Positions 42,418 to 51,578 are shown, counted from the first letter of the stretch. The stretch is 64,000 nt of DNA from Lentzea sp. NBRC 102530 (GCF_030269365.1 NZ_BSTF01000003.1:124001-188000), one strand, 5' to 3'. Numbers and translations: made by a program. The notes: generated by a model from the sequence alone, not told the origin.

Positions 42418-42980
42418 CAGGACCCCCCGGCGTTCTTCATCGACTTCTCGGCTTCTTCGTCGGCGTCGCGGATGCTGTCGCGGTTTCGGCGCAGGGCGTT
42501 GCCGATGTCGTCGAGGACCTTGAACAGGTCCAGCAACGCCTTGGCCGCACCGGAGTCCTCACCCACGGCCAGGTCGGAGAACCGCGCGCTGATCGCCTTG
42601 GCGACCGGGTTCTCCCCCAGCTGCAGCGGGGTGGCCAGTTGGTCGGTGGCGCGCTTCCACAGGTCCATCACCTGGTCGCGCGCGGCATCGACGGCCTTGA
42701 TCAGCGCGTCGGCGGCCTCGACGTCGAGCGTGAGCTTGCCCGAGTCGGCGGCCTCGTCGAGCTTGGCCGCCGCGTGGCTCGCGTCCGCCTTGTCCGCCAG
42801 CATCTGCTGCTGGAGGACGGGTTTCGCCGCGGCGAGCTGCTCGGCCGTGATCGGCGCGGTGACCGACGTCGAGACGTCAGGAGTCACCGGCGGTGGTGCC
42901 TCCGCGCCGGTTGTCGTTGTCGTGCCGGTCGTACCAGTCGTCGTACCAGTGGTGGTGCCTGTCCCAGTGCCTTCAGCCAT
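42414..42980 (-). CDS. PE-like/small ESX-associated helical protein
   Basis: A 188-residue protein with a Thr/Gly tract at residues 5-25 (GTGTTTGTTTGTTGTTTTTG), then a helical bundle (KPVLQQQMLADKADASHAAA, DAADALIKAV-like region, VLDDIGNALRRNRDSIRDAD) and the end KSMKNAGGSW. The final GxSW and heptad-like helices suggest a PE or WXG100-like partner for the PPE protein, with which it overlaps by 4 bp. First gene of the three-gene cluster. Confidence 0.72.
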   Translation of the reverse strand: MAEGTGTGTTTGTTTGTTGTTTTTGAEAPPPVTPDVSTSVTAPITAEQLAAAKPVLQQQMLADKADASHAAAKLDEAADSGKLTLDVEAADALIKAVDAARDQVMDLWKRATDQLATPLQLGENPVAKAISARFSDLAVGEDSGAAKALLDLFKVLDDIGNALRRNRDSIRDADEEAEKSMKNAGGSW

Positions 42981-43116
42981 CCCTCATAACCCCCTGCACT
43001 GCATAACTCGTCACCGCAGCACTGGGCGTTACTCAGAGCTACACCCAGTCAGCCGTCCGAAGCACTCCTTAGATGTACCTGGACGACGGTTCGGTTCCAA
43101 TCCGCCGGAAAGACTC

Positions 43117-43758
43117 TTACCTCATGTGAGCGTCAAACCAGTTCAACGCACGAACCCATGCTTCGTCACTCGAAACGTTGAAACGGACCAGATCTGACGC
43201 GGTTTCGGAACTGATCACAGCATCGCGAAGCTTGCTCACATCTTCCGAGTCCTCGTCCTGGTAGATGCCGAGCCACGGGCAGGTGAGGTCGCCGGCCACG
43301 TCCACCAGGGCGGGAAGGCCCTCGGACAGCGGTTCGAGGATGCCCGGCGCCTGCACGGTGACGGCCGCGCCGATCGTCCGGCTCGCGGCCACGACCATGG
43401 CGATGGTGCCGCCGATGTCGAACCCGACGACGCCCATCCGGTCAGCGCTCACGCCCTGCTGGCCCAGCCACACGAACGCGACGTCGGTGTCCGCGAGCAA
43501 CCGGTCGCCGTTGAGCTTGCTGACCTGGTCCCTGATGTCGTCGCCGTGCACGCGGTCGGCGTCGTAGAGATGAGGCGCGATCACGAGCCATCCCTCGTCC
43601 GCGAGGCTGCTGACGAGCGTGCGCACACCGGCGGTGATACCGCGGGCCTCGTGCAGCACCACGAGTCCGCCCCGGACGGCGGAGTCGGGTTCGGCGATCG
43701 TCACCCTCAGCTCACGGCCGTCGGTGAGGGAAAGCGTCTCGACGCGGGTACTGGTCAT
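43117..43758 (-). CDS. Dienelactone hydrolase-like protein with altered nucleophile
   Basis: A 213-residue alpha/beta hydrolase of the dienelactone hydrolase family (LVVLHEARGITAGVRTLVSS, ADTDVAFVWLGQQG). The nucleophile elbow, normally GFCxGG, reads GFDIGG, so Cys is replaced by Asp, and the C-terminal catalytic His in AGHxF is replaced by SSDEAW. The expected chemistry is therefore lost or changed. The other positions and length are normal. ATG 43758 from the family boundary. Divergent from hisC. Confidence 0.8.
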   Translation of the reverse strand: MTSTRVETLSLTDGRELRVTIAEPDSAVRGGLVVLHEARGITAGVRTLVSSLADEGWLVIAPHLYDADRVHGDDIRDQVSKLNGDRLLADTDVAFVWLGQQGVSADRMGVVGFDIGGTIAMVVAASRTIGAAVTVQAPGILEPLSEGLPALVDVAGDLTCPWLGIYQDEDSEDVSKLRDAVISSETASDLVRFNVSSDEAWVRALNWFDAHMR

Positions 43759-43834
43759 GATTCCCACCCTTCCACGACGGGGTGAACTCCAGTCAACGTG
43801 ACCAATCGGACGGAGCAATGCGAGGATCGGTGAC

Positions 43835-44902
43835 ATGACCGTGCGAACCCGTGCTGACCTGGCGTCCCTGCCGTCCTACGTGCCCGGCAGGTCCATCCCC
43901 GGCGCCATCAAGCTCGCGAGCAACGAGGTGTCCGCCGGACCGCTGCCGAGCGTCGTCAAGGCGATCGCCGACGCGGCCACCGGTATCAACAGGTACCCCG
44001 ACTCGGGCTGTGTCGAACTCACCGACCGGCTGTCGGACCGGCTCGGCGTCCCCGCCGACCACCTCGCCCTCGGCTGCGGCTCGGTGACCCTGTGCCAGCA
44101 GCTCGTCCAGGCGACCTGCACCGAGAACGACGAGGTGCTGTTCGCATGGAGGTCCTTCGAGGCCTACCCGATCGTCACGCACGTGGCGGGCGCGAAGCAG
44201 GTCCGCGTGCCGTTGAACTCGGAGCACACGCACGACCTGGACGCGATGCTGGCGGCGATCACGCCGAACACGCGGATGGTCTTCGTCTGCAACCCGAACA
44301 ACCCGACGGGCACCGCGCTGCGCACCGAGGAGATCGAGGCGTTCATCGCTCGCGTGCCGCGGGACGTGCTCGTGGTGCTGGACGAGGCCTACAAGGAGTT
44401 CGTCGACGACGCGCACGTGCCGGACGGCGTCGAGCTCGCGAAGCAGCAGTGGGCCGCGGGCCACGACAACGTCGCCGTGCTCCGGACGTTCTCCAAGGCG
44501 TACGGCCTCGCGGGCCTGCGGATCGGCTACGCGGTGGCCCCGCCGGCGGTCGCGGACGTGCTGCGCAAGGTCTACGTGCCGTTCTCGGTGAACGCGCTGG
44601 CCCAGGTGGCCGCGATGGCGTCGCTCGACGCCGAGGACGAGCTGATGGTCCGCTGCCGTGCGATCGTCGCGGAACGCACGCGCGTGCGTGGCGAACTGCT
44701 GGCGATGGGCTACGACGTGCCGGAGACGCAGGCGAACTTCGTGTGGCTGCCGCTGCGCGAACGCACCGCCGAGTTCAACGCGCACTGCCTGGAGCACAAG
44801 GTCATCGTGCGCGCGTTCGTCGACGAAGGCGCGCGAGTGACGATCGGCGAGCCGGACGAGAACGACGCCTTCCTGGCCGCCGCCCGCGCGTTCCTCGCGT
44901 AG
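43835..44902 (+). CDS. hisC: Histidinol-phosphate/aromatic aminotransferase
   Basis: A 355-residue fold-type I PLP enzyme. The PLP lysine is in RTFSKAYGLAGLRIGYA (about residue 221); CNPNNPTGTAL and DEAYKEF are conserved. It could serve histidine synthesis, or be the aromatic aminotransferase Pat, which shares this fold and is close to tyrA in some actinobacteria. No other his genes are nearby, so the Pat role is at least as likely; the symbol is tentative. Convergent with TauE/SafE. Confidence 0.88.
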   Translation: MTVRTRADLASLPSYVPGRSIPGAIKLASNEVSAGPLPSVVKAIADAATGINRYPDSGCVELTDRLSDRLGVPADHLALGCGSVTLCQQLVQATCTENDEVLFAWRSFEAYPIVTHVAGAKQVRVPLNSEHTHDLDAMLAAITPNTRMVFVCNPNNPTGTALRTEEIEAFIARVPRDVLVVLDEAYKEFVDDAHVPDGVELAKQQWAAGHDNVAVLRTFSKAYGLAGLRIGYAVAPPAVADVLRKVYVPFSVNALAQVAAMASLDAEDELMVRCRAIVAERTRVRGELLAMGYDVPETQANFVWLPLRERTAEFNAHCLEHKVIVRAFVDEGARVTIGEPDENDAFLAAARAFLA

Positions 44903-44919
44903 GAACCGCCTGGGAACCG

Positions 44920-45669
44920 CTACTTGGTGAGCAGCTGAACGATCGCCGCGACTCCCACCACCACGATGACGCCGCGCAACACGGCGGGTGGGAGTTTGCG
45001 GCCGATCTTCGCGCCGATCTGGCCACCGACCACGGACCCGACGGCCAGCAGCAGCACGACCAGCCACGCCACGTCGGCGATGAAGATGAACAGGACGCCG
45101 GCGACGAGGTTCACGAACGCCGTCAGCACGTTCTTCAGCGCGTTCATCCGCTGCAGGTGCTCGCTGACCAGCACACCCATGATGCCCATCACCAGCACGC
45201 CCTGCGCGGCCCCGAAGTAGCCGCCGTAGATGCCTGCGGCGAAGACGCCGAACCACAGCAGCACGCCGCCATCGTTGTCGTTGCGCCGGTGGGAGAGCTT
45301 GCGGTTGAGCCACGGCTGGATCACCACGAGCACCAGCGCGATCACGATCAGCACCGGCACGATCGCGGTGAAGGCCTTGTCCGGCAGCGTGACCAGCAGG
45401 ATCGCCCCGATGACGCCACCGAGGATCGAGGCGGGCAGCAGCCGCTTGACGCGGTCGCCCTGCCCCTTGAGCTCCTCGCGGTAGCCCCACGCGCCGGACA
45501 GCGAACCGGGCACGAGACCGAGGCTGTTCGACACGTTCGCGACCACGGGTGGGTAACCGACGGCGAGCAGCACGGGGAACGTCACGAGAGTGCCGCTGCC
45601 GACGACGGTGTTGATACCGCCCGCGAACACACCCGCGATGACCACGGCAATTGCTTCCCAGACCGTCAT
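44920..45669 (-). CDS. TauE/SafE-family membrane transporter
   Basis: A 249-residue integral membrane protein with about 7-8 helices, family of sulfite/organosulfonate exporters. The N-terminal repeat motif GGINTVVGSGTLVTFPVLLA and the second repeat GGYFGAAQGVLVMGIMGVL fit the two-fold TauE/SafE layout. ATG 45669 lies at the start of the first helix (TVWEAIAVVIAGVFAGG). Monocistronic; substrate unknown. Confidence 0.9.
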   Translation of the reverse strand: MTVWEAIAVVIAGVFAGGINTVVGSGTLVTFPVLLAVGYPPVVANVSNSLGLVPGSLSGAWGYREELKGQGDRVKRLLPASILGGVIGAILLVTLPDKAFTAIVPVLIVIALVLVVIQPWLNRKLSHRRNDNDGGVLLWFGVFAAGIYGGYFGAAQGVLVMGIMGVLVSEHLQRMNALKNVLTAFVNLVAGVLFIFIADVAWLVVLLLAVGSVVGGQIGAKIGRKLPPAVLRGVIVVVGVAAIVQLLTK

Positions 45670-45792
45670 GTCACCCCCAGGTACCCGATGGTTCGCGACG
45701 CTAACACTTGACCCGGGACCACGAACTGTGGCGCTCATGACAACAGACCCGGCACTCAGAGTGAGCACCGGGCCTGCGTTCTGCAGCCTTGA

Positions 45793-48267
45793 TCAGGTTC
45801 GGCGGCGGGCCGCCAGGCGGGCACCGAAGCCGAACGCGACGAGGAGTGCGGCGACCAGGCCGAGGCCGAGCACGCTGGCCCCGGTCCTGGCGAGCGCCTC
45901 GCGCACCGGCTCCGGTTCGGCGCCGGGCGGCCGGGTCGGCGCCGGGCCGGGCACGACCCAGAGCGCGCCGCCCGGGTCGAATCCGATGGAGACCACCACC
46001 TGGGGCGAGTTGTCATCCCTGTTCTTCCAGGGGCCGTCGAACTGCGGCCAGTACTCACCGGGCTGCAGCTGCTCGAAGACCACGGTGCCCTCGGCGTCCG
46101 AGACGGCCTCGGCGACGATGCCGCCGAACTCCCTCTCACTCATCAACACGACGCGGACGTTCGGAACGGTCTCGCCGGCGTCGACCACGAGGTTCTCGTT
46201 CTCGTCGTACGCGAGCGTTCCCGTGAACGTGCCGGTCTGGCCGGAGATGGTCGCCCAGTCGTACACCGTCGCGCCGTCCTCGTTCGACTCGACCCACGGC
46301 GCGAAGGAGCACTGCACGATGGCGCGGGTGCGGACGAACCGGATGTCCTCGGACACCTTCTCGGTGACGGTGAACGTCCTCGTCTCACCCGGTCCGACGT
46401 CCACACCCCGGTCGCGGAGATCACCCCAGCCGTCCACCATCGGCTTGTTGCCGAACCCCTGGCCCACGCCCACGGGGCTGCAGAAAGCCTGAATGCCGCG
46501 CATGGGGTGACCGGACTTGTTGGTGAGGGTGATCGTGATCTCGGCTTCCTCACCGAGGGCGTAGGACGACTTGTCGAGCACCGCGGTCGCCTTGAGTTTC
46601 TCGTAGTACGGGCGTTCGGCGCGGACGACGAGGTCCAGCGGCTCGACCGGGCTGACGATGTGCTGCGGGGTGGCGGTCTCCACGCGCACGATCCAGCCGT
46701 CGGCGAGCGTGTAGGCGATCAGGTAGCCACCGGAGGGGACGTCGCGGAACGAGAAGCGGCCTTCGGCGTCCGTCGTCGTCTGGAAGTAGTCGTAATTCAC
46801 ACCGCCGTTGGCCTCGACCACGGCGTCCGGGGCGGCCTCGCCGGGATCCTGCTGACCGTTGGAGTTGCGGTCGACGTAGACCACGCCGGTGATGTCGCCG
46901 TTGGACTGCACGACCTCGGTATCCGCGCCGACCTTCAGCACGCTCGGCATGCCGATGTAGCGGATTTCCACCGTGGCGGCGAGCTTGTCGGGGACGCCGG
47001 TGATCGCGGCCGTGACGGTGAACGTGCGCGACTCCCCGGCCGCAATGCGCGTGCCGGGCCCGTCCGGCCCCACGTCGTGCCACTGCTCGCCGGGGTACTC
47101 GAGGTACGGGAAGTAGCCGGACAACTTGACGCGTTCCGCGGCCTGGCCTCCGGTGTTCGTCACCGTCACGTCCACACGCGCGGTCTCGTGCGACTCGTAC
47201 CGCGGCTTGTCGAACTTCATCGTGGCGCTCAACGACGCCGGTGCGGCGCGTTTCAGGAACTTGGTGATGTCACCCTGCGCGGGGACGACCACCCGTTGCT
47301 CGCCCTCGTCCGTGAACGCCCATGAACCGAGCACCACGACCTGGTACTCGCCGTCCTTCAGGCCGGTGAACTCCACCACGCCGTCAGCGCCGCTGGTGCG
47401 TTCGGTGATCGGCAGGCCCTGCACGGAGTCGAGCAACACGACCTTCGCGCCGCTGACCACCTCGGAAGCGTCGATCCGCTGGTCGGCGTCGCGGTCCTCA
47501 CCGAGGACCATGCGGTGGCCGAGGCCGCCGGTGACCTTCGCCTCGACGCGGGCCTTCGCGCCGTCCTCGTTCAGGTCGGCGTACGGCGCGAACAGGAGGT
47601 CGAGCACGAGCGCGCCGTCCGGCAGAGCGTTCGGTGGAATCGTCTCGTCGACGGTGTGGGTGAACTGTCCGCCGGGGTCGAGCGAGATGCCGTTGTCGCC
47701 GCCCAGGCGCCACCATTCGCCACTGGAGCAGCTCGTGCCATGGGTGCTCACGCGGGCGCAGGTGGCCTTGATGCCGTCGATCCTGCGGCTGCTGACGTTG
47801 GTCAGCGTCACGGTGATCTTCACCGTCGCCGGGTGCGCGTAGCTGTCGCGGTCGATCGACGTGGTCAGCTTCAGCTGTTCCGTGTACGGGCGCTCGGCGC
47901 GCGCGGTCACCCGGGCGGTCGTGCCGTGGTCGACGAGGAGCTGGTCTTCGAGGCCCGGGCCGACGGTCCTGCGGACGATCCAGCCGTCCGCGATTTCGTA
48001 CGACGGCCGGTACCAACCGGGTGGGAGGTCCGCGAAGACGAACCTGCCATCGGCGTCGGTGGTCGTCTCGAACTTCGTGGGGCCGTCCTCGTTGGTGACG
48101 GACACCTTGGCGCCCTGGACGACCTCGCCGGGGTCCTGCACGCCGTTGTTGTTCCTGTCGGCGTAGAGAAGTCCGGTGATGCTTCCCCCCGGCGCATCCT
48201 GCGCCAGGGCTGGCACTGAGCCGAACATGAGCACCACGACGGTCGTCAGCGCACCGAGCTTGAGCAC
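45793..48267 (-). CDS. Large SdrD-B-domain surface protein with LARTG anchor signal
   Basis: An 824-residue surface protein. The signal peptide ends near VPALAQ (residue 23). SdrD B-like Ca-binding Ig domains occur at about 28-110 (ITGLLYADRNNNGVQDPGE), 440-540 (ITGVVYVDRNSNGQQDPGE) and 700-770 (FTGTLAYDENENLVVDAGE), each followed by CARDB-like segments. The first and second halves repeat this order (internal duplication). The C-terminus has a Pro-rich stalk, LARTG, a hydrophobic helix and RRR, a sortase E-type signal. It may have a structural or adhesive role on the hyphal surface. Monocistronic. Confidence 0.87.
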   Translation of the reverse strand: MLKLGALTTVVVLMFGSVPALAQDAPGGSITGLLYADRNNNGVQDPGEVVQGAKVSVTNEDGPTKFETTTDADGRFVFADLPPGWYRPSYEIADGWIVRRTVGPGLEDQLLVDHGTTARVTARAERPYTEQLKLTTSIDRDSYAHPATVKITVTLTNVSSRRIDGIKATCARVSTHGTSCSSGEWWRLGGDNGISLDPGGQFTHTVDETIPPNALPDGALVLDLLFAPYADLNEDGAKARVEAKVTGGLGHRMVLGEDRDADQRIDASEVVSGAKVVLLDSVQGLPITERTSGADGVVEFTGLKDGEYQVVVLGSWAFTDEGEQRVVVPAQGDITKFLKRAAPASLSATMKFDKPRYESHETARVDVTVTNTGGQAAERVKLSGYFPYLEYPGEQWHDVGPDGPGTRIAAGESRTFTVTAAITGVPDKLAATVEIRYIGMPSVLKVGADTEVVQSNGDITGVVYVDRNSNGQQDPGEAAPDAVVEANGGVNYDYFQTTTDAEGRFSFRDVPSGGYLIAYTLADGWIVRVETATPQHIVSPVEPLDLVVRAERPYYEKLKATAVLDKSSYALGEEAEITITLTNKSGHPMRGIQAFCSPVGVGQGFGNKPMVDGWGDLRDRGVDVGPGETRTFTVTEKVSEDIRFVRTRAIVQCSFAPWVESNEDGATVYDWATISGQTGTFTGTLAYDENENLVVDAGETVPNVRVVLMSEREFGGIVAEAVSDAEGTVVFEQLQPGEYWPQFDGPWKNRDDNSPQVVVSIGFDPGGALWVVPGPAPTRPPGAEPEPVREALARTGASVLGLGLVAALLVAFGFGARLAARRRT

Positions 48268-48411
48268 GGGCGGACCGTAGCGCAGGCTCGTGACCTGCCG
48301 AAAGGTCTTTGGCCAACGTCAAAAGCCCGGTCTTTTTTCTTGGTGACCAGGGCAACCGTCGGGGGTCTTCGAGCGTGAGCAACGCGGGGGTTTCTCTGCC
48401 TTCGGGGTGGC

Positions 48412-48843
48412 ATGCTGGTCGTCGTGACGCCCGAGGACCTCGCGCACCTGCGCCGGGCGCGTGACCTGATGGACCGCGAGTACGCGCGGCCGTTGGACGT
48501 GCCGGCGATGGCCCGTGCCGCGCTGATGTCGCCGTCGCACTTCGCCCGGCAGTTCCGCGCGGCCTACGGCGAGACGCCGTACGGGTACCTGATGACGCGG
48601 CGGATCGAACGCGCGAAGGCGTTGCTGCGGCTGGGGAAGATGTCGGTGACCGAGGTGTGCGTCGAGGTCGGCTGCACGTCGCTCGGGTCGTTCTCGGCGC
48701 GGTTCACCGAACTGGTCGGGGAGACTCCGTCGGCCTACCGGGCGCGCTCGCACGACGCGCTGGCCGCGGTGCCCGGATGCCAGTTGAAGGGGCTGACGCG
48801 ACCGAGCAGGTTTCGAGAAGCGACGGGCTCAGCGCGTCCCTAG
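48412..48843 (+). CDS. AraC-family transcriptional regulator (HTH only)
   Basis: A 143-residue regulator made almost only of the AraC DNA-binding domain: two HTH motifs at about residues 33-50 (MARAALMSPSHFARQFRAAY) and 80-105 (MSVTEVCVEVGCTSLGSFSA). No ligand-binding domain. Such small AraC proteins are often encoded with a VOC-fold gene, as here 10 bp downstream, which probably forms one operon with it. Confidence 0.88.
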   Translation: MLVVVTPEDLAHLRRARDLMDREYARPLDVPAMARAALMSPSHFARQFRAAYGETPYGYLMTRRIERAKALLRLGKMSVTEVCVEVGCTSLGSFSARFTELVGETPSAYRARSHDALAAVPGCQLKGLTRPSRFREATGSARP

Positions 48844-48853
48844 GGTTTCGGCC

Positions 48854-49273
48854 ATGAAGCTCTCGCACACGTTCCTCTTCGTCCACGACCAGGACATCGC
48901 GTTGAAGTTCTACCGCGACGTCATCGGGCTCGAGGTGCGCACGGACGCCACCATCGAGAACGACTACCGGTGGCTCACCGTCGGTCCTCCGGAGCAGCCC
49001 GACGTCGAGATCGGGCTGGCGCTGATCGGCCCGCCCGTCCCGCCGACCGACCACGAGGCGCTGCACGCGTTGCTGGCCAAGGGATCGCTGCAGGGGATCA
49101 TCTTCGCCCACGACGACGTGGACGCGAAGTTCGACCAGGTCCGCGCGGCCGGGGCCGAGGTGATGCAGGAGCCGGTCGACCAGTACTACGGCGTGCGCGA
49201 CTGCGCGTTCCGCGACCCGTCCGGCAACATGGTCCGCTTCTCGTCGACGCGCCGAAATCCGTTTCCCGGGTAG
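48854..49273 (+). CDS. VOC-family (glyoxalase/bleomycin resistance-like) protein
   Basis: A 139-residue two-module VOC protein (HTFLFVHDQDIALKFYRDVI, LEVRTDATIENDYRWLTVGP; second module with IIFAHDDVDAKFDQVRAAGA and YGVRDCAFRDPSGNMVRFSS). Conserved metal-type residues His5 and Glu-like positions can be guessed but not confirmed. It could bind or modify a toxic compound. Operon with the AraC regulator. Confidence 0.87.
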   Translation: MKLSHTFLFVHDQDIALKFYRDVIGLEVRTDATIENDYRWLTVGPPEQPDVEIGLALIGPPVPPTDHEALHALLAKGSLQGIIFAHDDVDAKFDQVRAAGAEVMQEPVDQYYGVRDCAFRDPSGNMVRFSSTRRNPFPG

Positions 49274-49414
49274 GACGCCGCTGTGCTTCAGTAGTGCCCC
49301 AAGGCGGTTACACAGACAAGGTCGATGCCATGGCAGCCCCCGGACGCACCGGGTGCTTCAGCCGTGCCCGGTGACTCTCGCGCACTGATTCTCGCGATCA
49401 CCAGGAGCATCACC

Positions 49415-50122
49415 TTGAGTTGGTACACCTCGTTCTTCACCGATCTCGCCAACAGGTTCTGGCGTGGCGCCGTCCTGCCGGAGCAGACCTCGGCCGAGAT
49501 CGACTTCATCACCTCGTTCAGCGCCGGTCCGCGTGTGCTGGACGTGCCGTGCGGCAGTGGCAGGCACAGCATCGAACTGTCCCGTCGTGGCTACACGACG
49601 ACCGGTGTCGACATCTCCTCCGAAGCCATCGCGCACGCCCGTGCGTCGGCCCCGGAACTCGACTGGCGGCTGGGCGACCTCGCGTCGCTGGGCTCGTTCG
49701 GCGTGACCGCCGACCTGGCCCTGTGCCTGGGCAACAGCTTCGGGTACCTCGACCACGAGGGTTCGCAGCGGTTCCTCGGCGACCTGGCCGCCGCCGCGCC
49801 CGTGCTGGTGATCGACTACGGCTGCACGGCCGAGTCGTTGTTGCCGAACCTGCCGGGTGAGCTGCGGATGTCGTTCGGCGGCGTCGACTGCGTCGCCGTG
49901 AACACCTACGACGTCGCGACCGCGCGGTTGGTGATCGACTTCGTGTTCGGCGACGGCGAGCGGACGCAGGAGTCGACCTGCGTGCAGCACGTCTACACGG
50001 CCGGTGAGCTGACCCGGATGCTGAACTCGGCCGGGTTCTCGTCGGTCGAGCTGTTCGGCGACGTCGACGGCAGCGCGTTCCGGCTGGGCGGCCACCGGTT
50101 GCTCGCCGTGGCACGTCGTTGA
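49415..50122 (+). CDS. Class I SAM-dependent methyltransferase
   Basis: A 235-residue methyltransferase. Motif I RVLDVPCGSGRHSIEL (about 40-55), GYTTTGVDIS, LRLGDL-like motif (DWRLGDLASLG) and motif ALCLGNSFGYLDHEG are typical; the last suggests a small-molecule or lipid methyltransferase. TTG 49415 was chosen because AGGAG lies 8 nt upstream; an earlier in-frame start near 49325 adds a stretch with no similarity. Followed by a strong terminator. Confidence 0.85.
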   Translation: MSWYTSFFTDLANRFWRGAVLPEQTSAEIDFITSFSAGPRVLDVPCGSGRHSIELSRRGYTTTGVDISSEAIAHARASAPELDWRLGDLASLGSFGVTADLALCLGNSFGYLDHEGSQRFLGDLAAAAPVLVIDYGCTAESLLPNLPGELRMSFGGVDCVAVNTYDVATARLVIDFVFGDGERTQESTCVQHVYTAGELTRMLNSAGFSSVELFGDVDGSAFRLGGHRLLAVARR

Positions 50123-50127
50123 GGCCG

Positions 50128-50165
50128 AGCGGCCCGTCCCCTGCCTCGGGGGCGGGCCGCTCGTT
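50128..50165. terminator. Bidirectional hairpin terminator
   Basis: CGAGCGGCCCGTCCCC (50128-50143) pairs with GGGGGCGGGCCGCTCG (50150-50165), a near-perfect 16-bp stem with a 6-nt loop, between the convergent methyltransferase and metallopeptidase genes. Confidence 0.88.
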
Positions 50166-50170
50166 CGTCG

Positions 50171-51067
50171 TCAGCCCAGGTTGTTCGTGTCGAACGTGTT
50201 GCAGCGGGCCGGGTCGCCGGTCTGCAGGCCGAGCGTGAACCACTTCTGCCGCTGCTCCGAGCTGCCGTGGCTGAACTTGGTCGTGTCGACCCTGCCGCCG
50301 CCGAGCTCGCGCTGGATGAAGTCGTCACCGATGCGGGCCGCCGCGTCGAGGGCCGCGTTGACGTCCTCCTGGGTGATGTTCGTGATCAACGGCTGGCCGT
50401 TGGAGGACGGCACGGTCGTCGCCGCCTTGCCCCAGGCACCCGCGTAGCAGTCGGCCTGCAGCTCCAGGCGCACGCCGTCGGACGTCGGGCCGGTGCCGGG
50501 ACGGACGCGGTCCGAGGTGCCGAGCAGGTTCTGCACGTGGTGGCCGTACTCGTGGGCGAGCACGTAGGCCTCCACGAACGGGCCGCCGGTCGCGCCGAAC
50601 TTGGTGCGCAGCTCGTTGAAGAAGTCCAGGTCGATGTACACCTGCGAGTCCGCCGGGCAGTAGAACGGCCCGACCGCCGAGGTCGCGTTGCCGCAGCGGG
50701 TGTTCACGCTGTTGCGGAAGAAGTTGGTCTTGGTGACCTGGTAGGTGTTGCCCGAGCGGGCGAACTGGTCGGTCCAGAAGCCCTGGATCGAGTTGATCGT
50801 CGCGACGACCCGGCAGTCGCTGTCGCGGTTCGCGTCCGCGCCCGTCTTGCACTTCTCCGCCAGCTGACCGGACTCGACCTGGGTGTTGCTGCCCAGGCCC
50901 TCCAGCCCGCCCGCGGGCAGCTGGATGCCGGTGAACTGCTGGAACAGGAAGTAGATGATCAGGCCGACCACGCCGAGACCACCGCCGACCCCGGCGACCC
51001 GGCCACCGACGCCGCGTTGGTCCGAAACCTGCGAAAGGTCGAGTTCCGCGCCTTCGTTGAACTGCAC
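50171..51067 (-). CDS. Neutral zinc metallopeptidase (KPN_02809/YpfJ family)
   Basis: A 298-residue membrane-anchored zinc protease. It starts with the family's MQFNEGAELD-like end (VQFNEGAELDLSQV at GTG 51067), then a Gly-rich stretch and one transmembrane helix (VVGLIIYFLFQQF, about residues 34-50), and an extracytoplasmic domain with HEYGHHVQNLLG (zinc site, about 171) and LELQADCYAGAWG. Family length is normal. Function unknown; the zinc site is intact. Confidence 0.9.
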   Translation of the reverse strand: MQFNEGAELDLSQVSDQRGVGGRVAGVGGGLGVVGLIIYFLFQQFTGIQLPAGGLEGLGSNTQVESGQLAEKCKTGADANRDSDCRVVATINSIQGFWTDQFARSGNTYQVTKTNFFRNSVNTRCGNATSAVGPFYCPADSQVYIDLDFFNELRTKFGATGGPFVEAYVLAHEYGHHVQNLLGTSDRVRPGTGPTSDGVRLELQADCYAGAWGKAATTVPSSNGQPLITNITQEDVNAALDAAARIGDDFIQRELGGGRVDTTKFSHGSSEQRQKWFTLGLQTGDPARCNTFDTNNLG

Positions 51068-51578
51068 CGCGTGCCTCCATGCCAAGGACCCGTAGGCGGC
51101 ACACGATAAAGCACAAAAGACGCCCAGGTGCGGGACCCGACGTCGGGGCACCGCACCTGGGCTTTCCCATTTGGTTGTGACGACTACGGCCCACGGAGGT
51201 TGGCGTGGCGCTCAGCCGGTGACGCCTCGAGACGACACCGATGCCGAGCTCAACAGCGTCGAAGTGCGCCGAGCGACGCCAGATGGCGCCTGGGCACCCG
51301 AAACCTCGTGTCCGCCGCTACACAGTCGCGCCCGGACCGGTCACGTCCGATCCGCTCGCGGGGATGCGACAAACCGCGTTTCGCCACAGCGAGGAGATAC
51401 CTGCACAGCACCACCTACCCCTTCTGGGCGTGGCCACCGGGCGGTCCAGTTCATTCACCTGCCGGTTGCCAGCTCGTTATCGACTATGCGCTTGATCGCC
51501 ACATTTCACAACACCTCACCGCAAACCTGAATTGGTGAAGTCAGACGGGTGACCTGCGGAGATCGACACTGCAGACAG
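51068..51578. other. Intergenic region with hairpin, no convincing gene
   Basis: About 510 bp. A perfect stem GCCCAGGTGCGG (51122-51133) / CCGCACCTGGGC (51151-51162) with an 18-nt spacer lies near the left end; it is followed by TTT in the plus direction and GTCTTTT in the minus direction, so it resembles a terminator. No open frame on either strand has coding character or a ribosome site. A small RNA ending at the hairpin is possible but unsupported otherwise. Confidence 0.4.

Noticed and set aside
46507..47325. Plus-strand frames opposite the SdrD-B gene
   Set aside because: No ribosome site or motif; codon pattern is that expected from the antisense of the real gene.
51171..51538. Plus frames in the gap between the protease and chaplin-like genes
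   Set aside because: Compositionally random proteins (Arg/Ser/Pro mixtures), no ribosome site, no domain.
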